Of a DNA stretch of 64,000 nucleotides, positions 17,697-26,677 are shown piece after piece. Source of the stretch: AV40 sp963817335 (GTDB taxonomy: Bacteria; Verrucomicrobiota; Verrucomicrobiia; Chthoniobacterales; UBA10450); the NCBI GenBank assembly GCA_963817335.1, contig CAWFNX010000005.1, positions 186,001 to 250,000 on the forward strand, in the 5' to 3' direction. Both the position numbers and the translations under genes were made by a program. The stretch's first letter is position 1. Each line of letters begins with the position of its first letter. A model generated the notes under the pieces. The model did no database searches and was not told the DNA's origin. It saw only the letters and a list, made by a program, of their open reading frames with translations.

Positions 17697-18877
17697 TTTG
17701 GCGGGGTTCCTTTGTAGTTTGCACATACCTCGCGGTAAATGCAAAAAAGGCGTTCGAAAACTTTCGGCCAGGCGTGCAATCGCGCCGCCTGTTCGGATGC
17801 TTGTTGCCCCAGGTTCAACAGCTCTCTGCCGGCGAACGCCTCAATCGCGTTGGCCAGAGCCTCACTCGAATTCTCGTTGGCCCAGCCATTTTGATCGTGA
17901 AAAATCAGGTCGTCCATGGCACTGCCGCGAATGCCGACCACTGGCGTTCCGCAAGCCTGACTCTCCAGGGCGACCAGACCGAATGTTTCCTGCACCCCCG
18001 GATGAACGAAGAGATCCGCGGCGCGATAATAACGGGCGAGTTCATGCGGTTCGGCGCAATAACGGATCCAAGAAACATTCCGATGTTGCGCTTGGAGCTC
18101 GCGTAATTGTTTGCGCTGCGGGCCTTCGCCGATCACCAGTAGATGAAACGCTTCCGGCGCCCGCTGGTTCAATGTCGCGAACGCCTTGAACAGCCTTGCC
18201 GTATTTTTCTCTTTCGCGAGACGGCCTACGTAAAGCAACAGTTTGCGGCCTTGCTTAATGCCTAACGAATTTCGAACTTGCTCGCGATCGCTTTTGTCCG
18301 GACGAAATGTTTCAACGTTCACGCCGAGCTTGACGACGTGAACATTGTGCACACCCCATTCCCGCAGGATTTGAGCGATTTGGTCCGATGCGACCAAGGT
18401 GGCCGCGAAACGGTTGTAAAGCCGACGGACATAGCCGCGCGACAATTTCATCACCCGGCCGGCTGCTCGTTTACCCAGGAGCCTGGCGCTCGCGCGAAGA
18501 TAAGCTTCCGGAAAATGCGAGTGATAAAATCCGATTACAGGGACACCCAACGCCCGACCGCCACGGACCGCGTGCCACCCAAGTTGGTAAGGATCTCCCG
18601 ATTCAATCAAATCGGGACGTTCTCGGCGGAAAACTTGCCCCACCGCGCGCAGATTCACCAGAGCCCGGTATCGCCCTGTTCTTGAAATCAGCGGCGAACG
18701 GATTGAATAAATACGCGATCGACCGCGAACATCGACCTTTGGTTTCTGACCCGGAACGATCAGGACGTGCTGATCACGCGCCGTCTGTTTGTCGATGTAG
18801 TCGATTTTTTCGTGCAGATAGCGTTTCACTCCGCCGCTGACCGGCGAATAAAACTGGGTGACATCGCAAATTTTCAC
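17693..18877 (-). CDS. GT4-family glycosyltransferase
   Basis: A soluble GT-B glycosyltransferase of the GT4 type. The N-terminal domain starts KICDVTQFYSPVSGGVKRY. The C-terminal nucleotide-sugar domain has LLYVGRLAKEKN, VIGEGPQRKQL, and the donor-binding motif HPGVQETFGLVALESQACGTPVV (the EX7E-type motif). It heads the three-gene operon and overlaps the GNAT gene by 4 nt. I prefer GTG 18877 to TTG 18883 because homologues begin MKI-type. The acceptor is unknown. Confidence 0.88.
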   Translation of the reverse strand: MKICDVTQFYSPVSGGVKRYLHEKIDYIDKQTARDQHVLIVPGQKPKVDVRGRSRIYSIRSPLISRTGRYRALVNLRAVGQVFRRERPDLIESGDPYQLGWHAVRGGRALGVPVIGFYHSHFPEAYLRASARLLGKRAAGRVMKLSRGYVRRLYNRFAATLVASDQIAQILREWGVHNVHVVKLGVNVETFRPDKSDREQVRNSLGIKQGRKLLLYVGRLAKEKNTARLFKAFATLNQRAPEAFHLLVIGEGPQRKQLRELQAQHRNVSWIRYCAEPHELARYYRAADLFVHPGVQETFGLVALESQACGTPVVGIRGSAMDDLIFHDQNGWANENSSEALANAIEAFAGRELLNLGQQASEQAARLHAWPKVFERLFCIYREVCANYKGTPPK

Positions 18878-18967
18878 TCCCAAATGAGGCAGGATTAACC
18901 GGATTTAAAAGATTCCTTCAAACGCGGCGAAGGAGTTGATCCATCCTGTCAATCTTGTGAATTCTGT

Positions 18968-19906
18968 CTAGTCCGCTTTCGACGAATTCTCCAGATCGCT
19001 GAGATAGCGTTCCGCTTCAATCGCGGCGGCGCAACCCGATCCCGCTGCAGTCACGGCTTGTTTGTACTCGCGGTCGGCCACGTCACCCGCAATGAAAACG
19101 CCCGGATGTTTACTTTCGGCGAGGTTCCGCGCGATGAGATACCCCTCCGGATCGGTCTCAAGTTTTCCCTGATAGGCTTTGGTGTTGGGATCGTGCCCGA
19201 TGGCCACGAACACGCATGCCACCGGAAGATCGCGTTCCTCGTTTGTCTTGACGTTCCGCAAACGCACCGCGCTCATCTCGCCTTTTTCGTCCGGAATGTA
19301 TTTTGTCACCACCGTGTTCCAGATGGGCTCGATCTTCTTGTTGGCGAACACGCGTTCCTGCATGATTTTCGATGCCCGCAGCTGGTCGCGGCGATGAATG
19401 AGATGAACTTTCGACGCAAACCGGGTCAGAAATAGCGATTCTTCCGCCGCGGAATCACCGCCGCCAACCACCGCCACCGGAACGTTCTTATAAAATGCGC
19501 CGTCGCAGGTGGCGCAACTGGTTAGGCCATGGCCAATCAGCTTCTCTTCGTCATCGAGCCCGAGATAACGAGCCGAAGCGCCGCTGGCGATGATCAGCGC
19601 CTGAGTTTCGAGCCATTCGTCATCCGCCTTGACCCGAATGTGATCGTTCATCGCCTCGTAATCGGTCACTTCAGCGTAGGAAAAACGCGCGCCGAACTTC
19701 TCGGCCTGTTGGTGCATGTTCATGATCAGCTGCGGGCCGTCGATTCCTTCCGGAAATCCTGGGAAATTCTCGACCAGCGTTGTGGTAGAAAGCTGGCCGC
19801 CCGGCTGACGACCTTCCAAAACCAGCGGATTGAGATTCGCGCGCGCGGCGTAAATCGCGGCGGTGAGACCGGCGCAACCGCTGCCCACGATGATCACTTT
19901 CTCCAT
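18968..19906 (-). CDS. trxB: Thioredoxin-disulfide reductase
   Basis: A FAD/NADPH flavoprotein of 312 residues, normal length for bacterial TrxB. FAD-binding VIIVGSGCAGLTAA sits at the N-terminus, the redox-active CATC at about residue 135, the NADPH-binding VVGGGDSAAEES follows, and the second FAD motif is HPGVFIAGDV. It reduces thioredoxin in the cytoplasm. The start is set at ATG 19906, which puts the Rossmann fold at the very N-terminus. Transcribed away from the fpg-like gene. Confidence 0.95.
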   Translation of the reverse strand: MEKVIIVGSGCAGLTAAIYAARANLNPLVLEGRQPGGQLSTTTLVENFPGFPEGIDGPQLIMNMHQQAEKFGARFSYAEVTDYEAMNDHIRVKADDEWLETQALIIASGASARYLGLDDEEKLIGHGLTSCATCDGAFYKNVPVAVVGGGDSAAEESLFLTRFASKVHLIHRRDQLRASKIMQERVFANKKIEPIWNTVVTKYIPDEKGEMSAVRLRNVKTNEERDLPVACVFVAIGHDPNTKAYQGKLETDPEGYLIARNLAESKHPGVFIAGDVADREYKQAVTAAGSGCAAAIEAERYLSDLENSSKAD

Positions 19907-19962
19907 GTATAAATCTAGCACACGACGCAAGCAGAACACAGGCTTGTGGCCTATGTTTTGCG

Positions 19963-20757
19963 ATGCCGGAACTCGCCGAGGTCGAATGGTTTCGCAAGCA
20001 ATGGAACCCGGGAATCGGCCAGGAAATTATCGATGTTAAAGCGCACTCGCGGAAATACGTTTTTCGCGGAACCGATGGCGGCGCGATTCGCCAGAATTTG
20101 ATCGGCCAAAAGCTGCTACGCTCGAAACGAAGTGGCAAACAGATGCTGTTCGAGTTCTCGGGTGACAATTGGCTCGGCCTTCATCTCGGCATGACCGGCA
20201 AGACCCATGTCAAACGACCTGATTTTCGTCCAACCAAGCACGATCATCTGGTGTTGGTTCAGCGAGAACGCGCGCTTGTGTTCACGGATCCGCGCCAACT
20301 CGGGCAGGTTCGGTTCCATCATGGCCAAGGCGAACCCGATTGGTGGAGAAATCGTCCCCCGGAAATCGATACACCCAAATTCGATCAAAAATTCTTTAAC
20401 GACTTCCTGGAACGACACCGAAAGGCCCCGATCAAAGCTGCGCTCCTGATGCAGAATGGTTTCGCCGGAGTGGGAAACTGGATGGCCGACGAGATTCTGT
20501 GGCGCGCCAAAGTGTTGCCCTCGAGACGAATTAACAAATTAAGCAGGCGCGAACGGTCCTTGATTTTCCGCACAACCAAATGGGTCGTGGGCCGATCGCT
20601 GGAAACGCTCGGCGAAAATTTCGCCGATCCGCCGCGCACTTGGCTAATCCACCAAAAATGGAAACGCGGTGGCATCTGTCCGATTCATCGCACACCGCTT
20701 CGCCATGCTATCGTTGCTGGCCGCACCACCGCCTGGTGCTCCAAATGTCAGCGATAG
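19963..20757 (+). CDS. Fpg/Nei-family DNA glycosylase
   Basis: The protein begins MPELAEVEWF, giving the catalytic Pro2 and Glu3 of the Fpg/Nei family. The middle has the H2TH region (QNGFAGVGNWMADEILW) that binds DNA, and the C-terminus ends in the zinc finger. It excises oxidised bases such as 8-oxoguanine and nicks the strand. The finger reads CPIH...CSKC: the second ligand is His instead of the usual Cys, so it is C-H-C-C rather than four cysteines. Compared with E. coli Fpg the N-terminal part diverges enough that Fpg versus Nei cannot be settled. Confidence 0.88.
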   Translation: MPELAEVEWFRKQWNPGIGQEIIDVKAHSRKYVFRGTDGGAIRQNLIGQKLLRSKRSGKQMLFEFSGDNWLGLHLGMTGKTHVKRPDFRPTKHDHLVLVQRERALVFTDPRQLGQVRFHHGQGEPDWWRNRPPEIDTPKFDQKFFNDFLERHRKAPIKAALLMQNGFAGVGNWMADEILWRAKVLPSRRINKLSRRERSLIFRTTKWVVGRSLETLGENFADPPRTWLIHQKWKRGGICPIHRTPLRHAIVAGRTTAWCSKCQR

Positions 20758-20808
20758 TTATTTACCGAACCGCTCACGATCAATCTTCGGTCAATCGTCC
20801 CCGGGTGA

Positions 20809-22362
20809 TCACGCGGTGACGTGGACGAAAATCTTGTGGAGGCCGGTCACGCCGGAGAACCAACCGCGGTCTTCCTCGAATTCCTGGACTTCGCCTTCGC
20901 CGTCAGTCGCACGGACCACAAGGGTGTAATCGTCGGGGCCGTCGGGTTGCCAATCGTAACTCCAAAGCACCCAGGTTAACTTCGTTCCGGGATAATCAAT
21001 TTTCGCATTGGCCCAGGTTTCGCCGTCGTCGTCGCTGAACTCCACCCGAGAAACTCCGCGGTCGCCCCCGAAGGCAACGCCTTTGACTTGAATCGGTGCG
21101 CTCACGAGTTGGCCTAACGAAAAGCGCGATTCATTATCCGGCACATCGATTCGCGATCGGGTCGGCACGATGAAGTCCGGACCCCAACCTTGTGTTTCGT
21201 AAAAACCTTTCGCATCCGGGCCGGTCAGTTCGATGCGAGTGAGCCATTTCACGTGTTTCTCGCCGAAATAACCGGGCACGATCGCCCGCATCGGATAGCC
21301 GTGACGGTCGGACAACGACTCGCCGTTCATTTTCAACGCGAGCAGCGTTGTCGGCTCGAGCGCTTTGTCGATGGGAATGGTGTCGGTGTAATTGTCCACA
21401 CCGTATAAACGAACCCGTTGCGCGCCGGCAAGCGGTCCCGCGGGATCGATAAAATCACGTAAAACGATTCCGTTCCAAACGGCGTTGCTCATCAACCCGG
21501 CATCGAGCCCGTTACTGATGCACATCAGCGTTGTCTCCTGGTCGATCGAGGTAAGCGCGTCCAAATCCTGAATCCGGTAGGTTCTCGGCGTCTGGACGAG
21601 ACCGTTCACTTCCAAATGCCAAAGATCGGCGTTCACGCGAGGATCGATTACGTTCTTGGTGACGCAGTAAAACAACTCGTTAGGCGTGATCGGCTGGACG
21701 ATGCGGCCTTTGTATTGCGTGCCGTCGTAACTGAACGCCGCCGCGCGATAAAGTTTTCTTAATAACGCAACTCCGCCGCCGGCAACCAGGACGCCCACCC
21801 CGCCCAGGATCAACGCACGACGCCCAATCGGCGGCGAAAATTCGGCTTCGGAGCTTTCCGCCTTTGATCGGGTAAGAAAATTAAAGCTGCCAACCAGTGC
21901 GCGTTCGAAAATCAAAACGCTGAGGACGAGGCCAATCAAAGTAATCATTCTGGCCGACCCGATCGGGAAACCTAAGTAGCTCGTGCCGAGCACAGGCCAA
22001 AGAACAACGCCCAGCGCGATCACCGGCAGGACAACGAAGATCGACATTGTCCAGGGAGTAACGCGTCGGCGTGGATTGCTGCGCATCAACAAACCGAACA
22101 CCGCGCCGCCAAGCATGCTGACGACCAGCTGACCCGCCATGGTCGAGCCGACTCCGAGCTGTTTGAGATGATTGTAACCTCCGACGCGACCCATCAACGA
22201 AAGGAACGGTCCCGGTTTAATGAAAACAGAAAGACGATCTCCGATGATCGCGAGCGGCGTAGCAATACCGAACGACGCGAGCAACAACATCGTCACGATC
22301 ATCGCCATGCCGGCAATGAGTCCAGCCAGCAAGCCAGCCGAGATCGCCTTCGATTTGCTCAT
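20809..22362 (-). CDS. Membrane-bound sulfite oxidase-family molybdopterin protein
   Basis: The first 160 residues form four to five membrane helices. After a further hydrophobic segment (RALILGGVGVLVAGGGVALL, about residue 185) comes the sulfite-oxidase-type molybdopterin domain. LMCISNGLDAGLMSN carries the expected Mo-ligating cysteine; SDRHGYPMRAIVPGYFGEKHVKWL is the family's pterin and substrate region. The C-terminal part is the Mo-co dimerisation Ig-like domain (VEFSDDDGETWANA). The fusion to a membrane domain suggests electrons go to a membrane acceptor. It starts 12 nt after the GT2 stop and is probably the last gene of that operon. Substrate unknown. Confidence 0.85.
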   Translation of the reverse strand: MSKSKAISAGLLAGLIAGMAMIVTMLLLASFGIATPLAIIGDRLSVFIKPGPFLSLMGRVGGYNHLKQLGVGSTMAGQLVVSMLGGAVFGLLMRSNPRRRVTPWTMSIFVVLPVIALGVVLWPVLGTSYLGFPIGSARMITLIGLVLSVLIFERALVGSFNFLTRSKAESSEAEFSPPIGRRALILGGVGVLVAGGGVALLRKLYRAAAFSYDGTQYKGRIVQPITPNELFYCVTKNVIDPRVNADLWHLEVNGLVQTPRTYRIQDLDALTSIDQETTLMCISNGLDAGLMSNAVWNGIVLRDFIDPAGPLAGAQRVRLYGVDNYTDTIPIDKALEPTTLLALKMNGESLSDRHGYPMRAIVPGYFGEKHVKWLTRIELTGPDAKGFYETQGWGPDFIVPTRSRIDVPDNESRFSLGQLVSAPIQVKGVAFGGDRGVSRVEFSDDDGETWANAKIDYPGTKLTWVLWSYDWQPDGPDDYTLVVRATDGEGEVQEFEEDRGWFSGVTGLHKIFVHVTA

Positions 22363-22374
22363 CCGATATCAATC

Positions 22375-23070
22375 TTACTCGGATTGAAATGCGATACGCA
22401 AGAACGTGGCAATAATTCTCGCCCCCGCGAGAAACGTTCCTCGAAATGTGCCGGAAACCTTGGAAACGCCGCCGGCGCGGCAGCGATGGTTGACCGGCAC
22501 TTCAAGAATCCGCAAACCGAGGCGCGCGGCTTTCATCTGCATCTCCAAGTTCCAACCGTAGGTTTCTTCTTTCATCGACAGTTTCTCCAGGGCATCGCGC
22601 CGGATCGCGCGAAATGGGCACATATCGGTATAACGCACGCCATACAAGATCGACATCAGCCATCCGGCCAAACAGCCGGAGAAAATCTGCTGAAAATTCA
22701 TGCTGCCCGGTTCCCGTTGGCCACGGGTGCGCGACCCGATCACGAAGTCGAACGTTCCTGCAGCAATCAGCCCGACCAGCTGTGGAATGAACTCCGGGCA
22801 ATCGCTCCCATCACCGTCGAGGAACACAATGATGTCGGATTCCAGGGAAACTGCTCGAACGCCAGCCGCGCAAGCGCGGCCGTAACCCGGTCGCGGCTCA
22901 CTGACGACTCGCGCGCCCGCTTCGCGCGCGCGCTCCGCAGTTGCATCTCTGCTGCCGTTGTCGACCACGACGATTTCAGTAGGGATTTTTGTGGCCAAAC
23001 ATTCGCGCACCACTTCCGCGATCGGTTCCTCTTCGTTCAGCGCCGGGACAACGACGGACACGTTGTGCAT
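22375..23070 (-). CDS. GT2-family glycosyltransferase (DPMS-like)
   Basis: A GT-A fold protein of about 230 residues: VSVVVPALNEEEPI, IVVVDNGSRDAT, VSEPRPGYGRACAAG and the metal-binding FLDGDGSDCPE, followed by RTDMCPFRAIRR-type acceptor loop residues (TDMCPFRA). This matches dolichyl/polyprenyl-phosphate glycosyltransferases without a long membrane domain. The ATG at 23070 shares one base with the stop of the upstream gene (TGATG), so the two are translationally coupled. It probably makes a lipid-linked sugar used by glycan assembly. Confidence 0.88.
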   Translation of the reverse strand: MHNVSVVVPALNEEEPIAEVVRECLATKIPTEIVVVDNGSRDATAERAREAGARVVSEPRPGYGRACAAGVRAVSLESDIIVFLDGDGSDCPEFIPQLVGLIAAGTFDFVIGSRTRGQREPGSMNFQQIFSGCLAGWLMSILYGVRYTDMCPFRAIRRDALEKLSMKEETYGWNLEMQMKAARLGLRILEVPVNHRCRAGGVSKVSGTFRGTFLAGARIIATFLRIAFQSE

Positions 23071-24083
23071 CACAAAACAAGGCGCGCTGTTGTGAAGTAA
23101 ATTATCAGCGCGCAGACGTCAGCGAGCGCCAGCGTCACCGGGCCGGCGGCAATTTTTGGATCAAGATTAAATCGATGCAGAAGCGAAGGAACAGCCAGTC
23201 CAAACAATGAGGCGGTGACCAGTGAGAGAGCAATGCTTCCGCCAATGGCTGTGGCCGCGCGAAGATCGTGCCGCCACAGAAACACGATTGCGCTGACGAC
23301 TGTTCCGCAGGCAAGCCCAATCAGAATGGCCGTTGCGAATTCGCGACGCAACGCGGTAGCAAACCAACTCCATGTCACCGGCGCGGACCGCAGCATTTGG
23401 ATCGTCACGCTCATTGATTGCGCGCTCACACTTTCATTGAGGCCAAGCACCATTGTCAGGAAAAACGCGATCACCAGACTGTGAGCAAGGGTCGCTTCAA
23501 ATGTTCCGGCCAGGATCGCGCAAATCGTTCCGCCGGCGACGGTCACCAGGAGCCAGGGAAACCGAAATCGGAAAACTCGCACCGGCGATGCGCCACGGAT
23601 CTGCTCGAGGCGAAATCCAAGCGCTTCGAACACGTCGTCCCGGACCGCTGCGGAAGCGGCCGGACGGGCGTGTTCCTCACGATCCCCCAAAATTTCCTCG
23701 GCGAAAAGACTTACATCAACCACACCGACGACCCGGCGTTGATCGTCCACGACTGGAAAGGCAAAGAATTTGTAGAGAACGAAAAATTCGCAGGCATCGA
23801 GCACGGTTGCCGTTGCCGGAATCGCGACGACGCGGCGGACCATGATATCGCGCAGACGAGTTTCCGGCACAGCGGTCAACAAACGACGGGTTGGCAAAAC
23901 TCCGACGAGTTTCTTGTCAGGGTCGACGGCGAAGAAATAGATAACGCGTTCTCCCACGCCTTCTCGCCGAATCCGTTCAAGCGCGTCCGCGATGGTCATG
24001 TCCGCATCGAGCAGCGGAAAATCTTTTCGCGCGTGTTGACCAACCAGGGAATTGAAATCGGGAATGCCGGTAGTCTCAGGCAT
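23070..24083 (-). CDS. CBS-domain MgtE-like membrane protein without the MgtE N domain
   Basis: The first 150 residues are a CBS pair (FPLLDADMTIADALERI, PATATVLDACEFF, VVDDQRRVVGVVD). The C-terminal half is an MgtE-like membrane domain with five helices. Canonical Mg2+ transporters have an extra N-terminal MgtE_N domain, absent here, and a GNxGxQ-type motif in the second helix pair; here the equivalent is LNESVSAQSMSV. It is therefore a divergent divalent-cation channel or transporter, or a derived regulator. It overlaps the epimerase by 8 nt and shares a base with the GT2 start, inside a sugar operon. Confidence 0.75.
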   Translation of the reverse strand: MPETTGIPDFNSLVGQHARKDFPLLDADMTIADALERIRREGVGERVIYFFAVDPDKKLVGVLPTRRLLTAVPETRLRDIMVRRVVAIPATATVLDACEFFVLYKFFAFPVVDDQRRVVGVVDVSLFAEEILGDREEHARPAASAAVRDDVFEALGFRLEQIRGASPVRVFRFRFPWLLVTVAGGTICAILAGTFEATLAHSLVIAFFLTMVLGLNESVSAQSMSVTIQMLRSAPVTWSWFATALRREFATAILIGLACGTVVSAIVFLWRHDLRAATAIGGSIALSLVTASLFGLAVPSLLHRFNLDPKIAAGPVTLALADVCALIIYFTTARLVL

Positions 24084-25206
24084 TCTCCACTTTTACTCGA
24101 TGAACGATGCCTTTGCTCTTTAGAATTTGCTCCGCTTCGGTAAAATAATCCCGGATGTCCGATTGGGCTTTGATCCAATCAATGTAGCGCTGGATACCTT
24201 CTTCGAGCCGGACCTGTGGTTTGTAGTCGGCAGCACCGATCAATTTTGTGTCGCTGGTGAGATGACGCATTTCACCGGGGCGAAATTCGCCTCGCGTTTC
24301 CGGTTGGATGTCGATCTTCAGAAGTTGCGACAGGATCTCGGCGACTTTTCCGATCGGTGTGCCTTCGCCGCTGCCGACGTTCACTGCGAGCCCATCGAGC
24401 TTGTCGGTCTCGCAAGCGAGCAAATTGGCGCGTGCAATGTCCTCGACGAACGAGAAGTCGCGAGTTTGTTGGCCATCTTCATAGAGGACCGGAGCCAAAT
24501 TGTTGAGCAAACGCGTGCAAAAAATGGCAATTACCCCGGTGTAAGGATTGAAGATCGACTGGCGCGGTCCGTAAGTGCATGAGTAACGAAGTGCAACCGC
24601 GGGGACCCCAATTTGTTTCCCCCACAGAAGAACAAGTTTTTCCTGATCGACTTTGGTTAGGCCGTAGACCGTTTCGCCGCCTACTGGCGCACTCTCGGGA
24701 GTAGGTGCGCTTTCAGTAATCTCGCCGCAGATCGGGCAATGCACTTGCCAGTCGCCGTTCCGCAATTGTTCGACGGGGCGCACGGGTGGAAAAACGAGAC
24801 CGTGTTTCGGACAATTGCCCGCGCCTTCGCTGTAAACAGCTTGGGAACTCGCGACGATAATTTTTTTAATCGACAGATTTTTTTCGCGAATTACTTCCAA
24901 CATCTGGGCCGTGCCTAACGAATTCACGTGTACGTATTTTGAAATTTCGGGCATGTACCCGCCGTAGGCCGCCTGGTGAAACACGACTTCGATCTTATCA
25001 AGCGCGCCGGTGATCGTTTGGCGGTCGCGAAGATCTCCTTCGACGAATTCGGCTTTAGGATTAATCCAGGACGGCTTGCCTCGGCGGTGGGTATTTGGTT
25101 CGAGATTGTCGAGCACGCGCACCTGCCAGCCCTCCCGCACAAGTAGGTCTGTTACGTGCGAACCAATTAGACCGGCGCCGCCGGTAACAAGAGCGCGCTT
25201 GCTCAT
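24076..25206 (-). CDS. NAD-dependent epimerase/dehydratase with zinc-knuckle insert
   Basis: An extended short-chain dehydrogenase: nucleotide-binding VTGGAGLIGSHV at the N-terminus, FHQAAYGGY, then the catalytic YGLTK. UDP-glucose 4-epimerase-like sugars are likely substrates. Between the Ser of VASSQAVYSEGAG and the catalytic Tyr there is an insert with CPKHG and CPICG separated by about 30 residues, which looks like a small metal-binding knuckle. The start ATG overlaps the stop of the upstream gene as ATGA. It probably supplies a nucleotide sugar to the neighbouring glycosyltransferases. Confidence 0.88.
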   Translation of the reverse strand: MSKRALVTGGAGLIGSHVTDLLVREGWQVRVLDNLEPNTHRRGKPSWINPKAEFVEGDLRDRQTITGALDKIEVVFHQAAYGGYMPEISKYVHVNSLGTAQMLEVIREKNLSIKKIIVASSQAVYSEGAGNCPKHGLVFPPVRPVEQLRNGDWQVHCPICGEITESAPTPESAPVGGETVYGLTKVDQEKLVLLWGKQIGVPAVALRYSCTYGPRQSIFNPYTGVIAIFCTRLLNNLAPVLYEDGQQTRDFSFVEDIARANLLACETDKLDGLAVNVGSGEGTPIGKVAEILSQLLKIDIQPETRGEFRPGEMRHLTSDTKLIGAADYKPQVRLEEGIQRYIDWIKAQSDIRDYFTEAEQILKSKGIVHRVKVENA

Positions 25207-25964
25207 TGGGGAGCAAAGATTTTGCCCTCCGCTTTGACGAGCGCGGCCAGAAACTCCCGTGTGCGAGGCGCAATGTCTTCGTTCGTTCGTTCGCCGAGCA
25301 ATTCGGCGCTGAGTCGCTCCAATGACGCGCGGTCGTCGATATCGTAACCGTAGGGCAAAAGCGCTACTTCGAGGTTTAACTCCTTGGCTCGGATCCGCGT
25401 TTGCTCGAACACGCGTTCAGTACTCCAATCGATTCCTTCAAATAGCTCGCGGTGATTTCTTTTCAGACCGATCAGATAATACCCGCCGTCATCGGACGGA
25501 CCTAAAACGACACGATCATTCAGCGTCGATAGCAAGTTAACGGCTTCAGCGTAATCAACGGCCGGAACGGTCGGGCTATCGGAGTCGATAAGGCAAACCG
25601 AATCGAAGCCGCACCGAAAAAGATCTTCAGCCGCAAAGATCAGTCGGTCACCGAAGCCGTCGCCGCGCTGGGCGAGGAGTTGGAAGTTCGACGGCAAGAT
25701 ATCAAGGTAAGCCTGTTCAAAACCGACCGGCGTGTAGACGGCGATGCCGACCGCACTGGATCCGCAAGTTTGCTGAATTGCGGTCGCGGTATCGCGCAGA
25801 AAACAGACGTTTAGCTGGGCGGCCTGTTCCGGGGTCAGCGGCGGGACGAGTCGCGTTTTAACATGACCGGCGCGCGGCGCTTTGGTCATTATGGCAAGCG
25901 CGCATAACTTTTTCGATGGGCGGTCCGAGCTGGCAGGATCCAGAACTCGATGAGGCCGCTGCAT
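25203..25964 (-). CDS. DUF2064 / TIGR04282-type glycosyltransferase-like protein
   Basis: The core starts CALAIMTKAPRAGHVKTRLVPPLTPEQAAQL, the nucleotide-binding signature of the DUF2064 family (GT-A-like). CLIDSDSPTVPAVD holds the DxD-like site, and GPSDDGGYYLIGL follows. Members are annotated as glycosyltransferases, some tied to arsenosugar biosynthesis; no arsenic gene is nearby here. The frame opens at 26048 inside the methyltransferase gene; I place the start at ATG 25964, 20 nt after that gene's stop. Its end overlaps the epimerase start by 4 nt. Confidence 0.8.
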   Translation of the reverse strand: MQRPHRVLDPASSDRPSKKLCALAIMTKAPRAGHVKTRLVPPLTPEQAAQLNVCFLRDTATAIQQTCGSSAVGIAVYTPVGFEQAYLDILPSNFQLLAQRGDGFGDRLIFAAEDLFRCGFDSVCLIDSDSPTVPAVDYAEAVNLLSTLNDRVVLGPSDDGGYYLIGLKRNHRELFEGIDWSTERVFEQTRIRAKELNLEVALLPYGYDIDDRASLERLSAELLGERTNEDIAPRTREFLAALVKAEGKIFAPQ

Positions 25965-25984
25965 TTTCTTAGGCTGCGGTGAGG

Positions 25985-26677
25985 TCAGCTTTTCTCGCAA
26001 AGAGCGTACTGGTAGCGACCATCCCGCCAAACGCGAACCGATTTCCAAGGCAAACCGTTAAACAATTCTTCGAATGCGCGACTACTTAAGACCGTAGCTC
26101 TGGTTGGCTCGCGATAACCGTTGCCGGAATGAATGACGCTAGCCAGCAACCACATTGAAAAAAGTGGAATCGAAGCCCAGAAAGCGTAGCGCGGCTCAGC
26201 GACAAAACACCGGCCTCCCGTTTTTAGAACGCGAAACATTTCTTCGATCGCCCGGCGTTGCTCAGAAAGAATCGTAAACATGCGCGAGGCAATCAGCGCA
26301 TCGAACGATCCGTCCCCGAACGGCAGAGACAACACATTTACCCGCTCGAATGAGCAATTTTGAATTGAGCTGGCCTCGATGCGTTGACGCGCCCAGGAAA
26401 GTTGTCGTTCGGAACGGTCGACGCCGGTAACCGTAATATTCGAAAACCGTTGCGCTAGGTTTCGGGAATAAAAACCCGGGCCGCAGCCCAGTTCAATGAC
26501 GCGATCTCCGGACATCGGCGTCCGGGTTTCCCAAAGCGCTGAAATAATGCGGTCCGTGTCGTCCCTAAATAATCGTTCTCGGCAAAATGCGTAGACCCAG
26601 GCGACGCGCTCAAACAAACTGTCTGTCGGTTTTGAAGAGGAGGAGGGCTGATCCTGAGCAACAACGTGGGGTAACAT
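25985..26677 (-). CDS. Class I SAM-dependent methyltransferase
   Basis: Motif I is VIELGCGPGFYSRN (residue about 62), motif II VTGVDRSERQL, and the post-motif region NVLSLPFGDGSFDALIASRM is typical of Methyltransf_11 enzymes. 230 residues. It is the first gene of the six-gene minus-strand operon ending with the sulfite-oxidase-like gene, with 20 nt or less between all members. Substrate unknown; a lipid or sugar intermediate fits the operon. Confidence 0.85.
   Translation of the reverse strand: MLPHVVAQDQPSSSSKPTDSLFERVAWVYAFCRERLFRDDTDRIISALWETRTPMSGDRVIELGCGPGFYSRNLAQRFSNITVTGVDRSERQLSWARQRIEASSIQNCSFERVNVLSLPFGDGSFDALIASRMFTILSEQRRAIEEMFRVLKTGGRCFVAEPRYAFWASIPLFSMWLLASVIHSGNGYREPTRATVLSSRAFEELFNGLPWKSVRVWRDGRYQYALCEKS

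Noticed and set aside
22168..23100. A 310-codon plus-strand frame opposite the GT2 and molybdopterin genes
   Set aside because: It is antisense to two confidently assigned genes and has no motifs.
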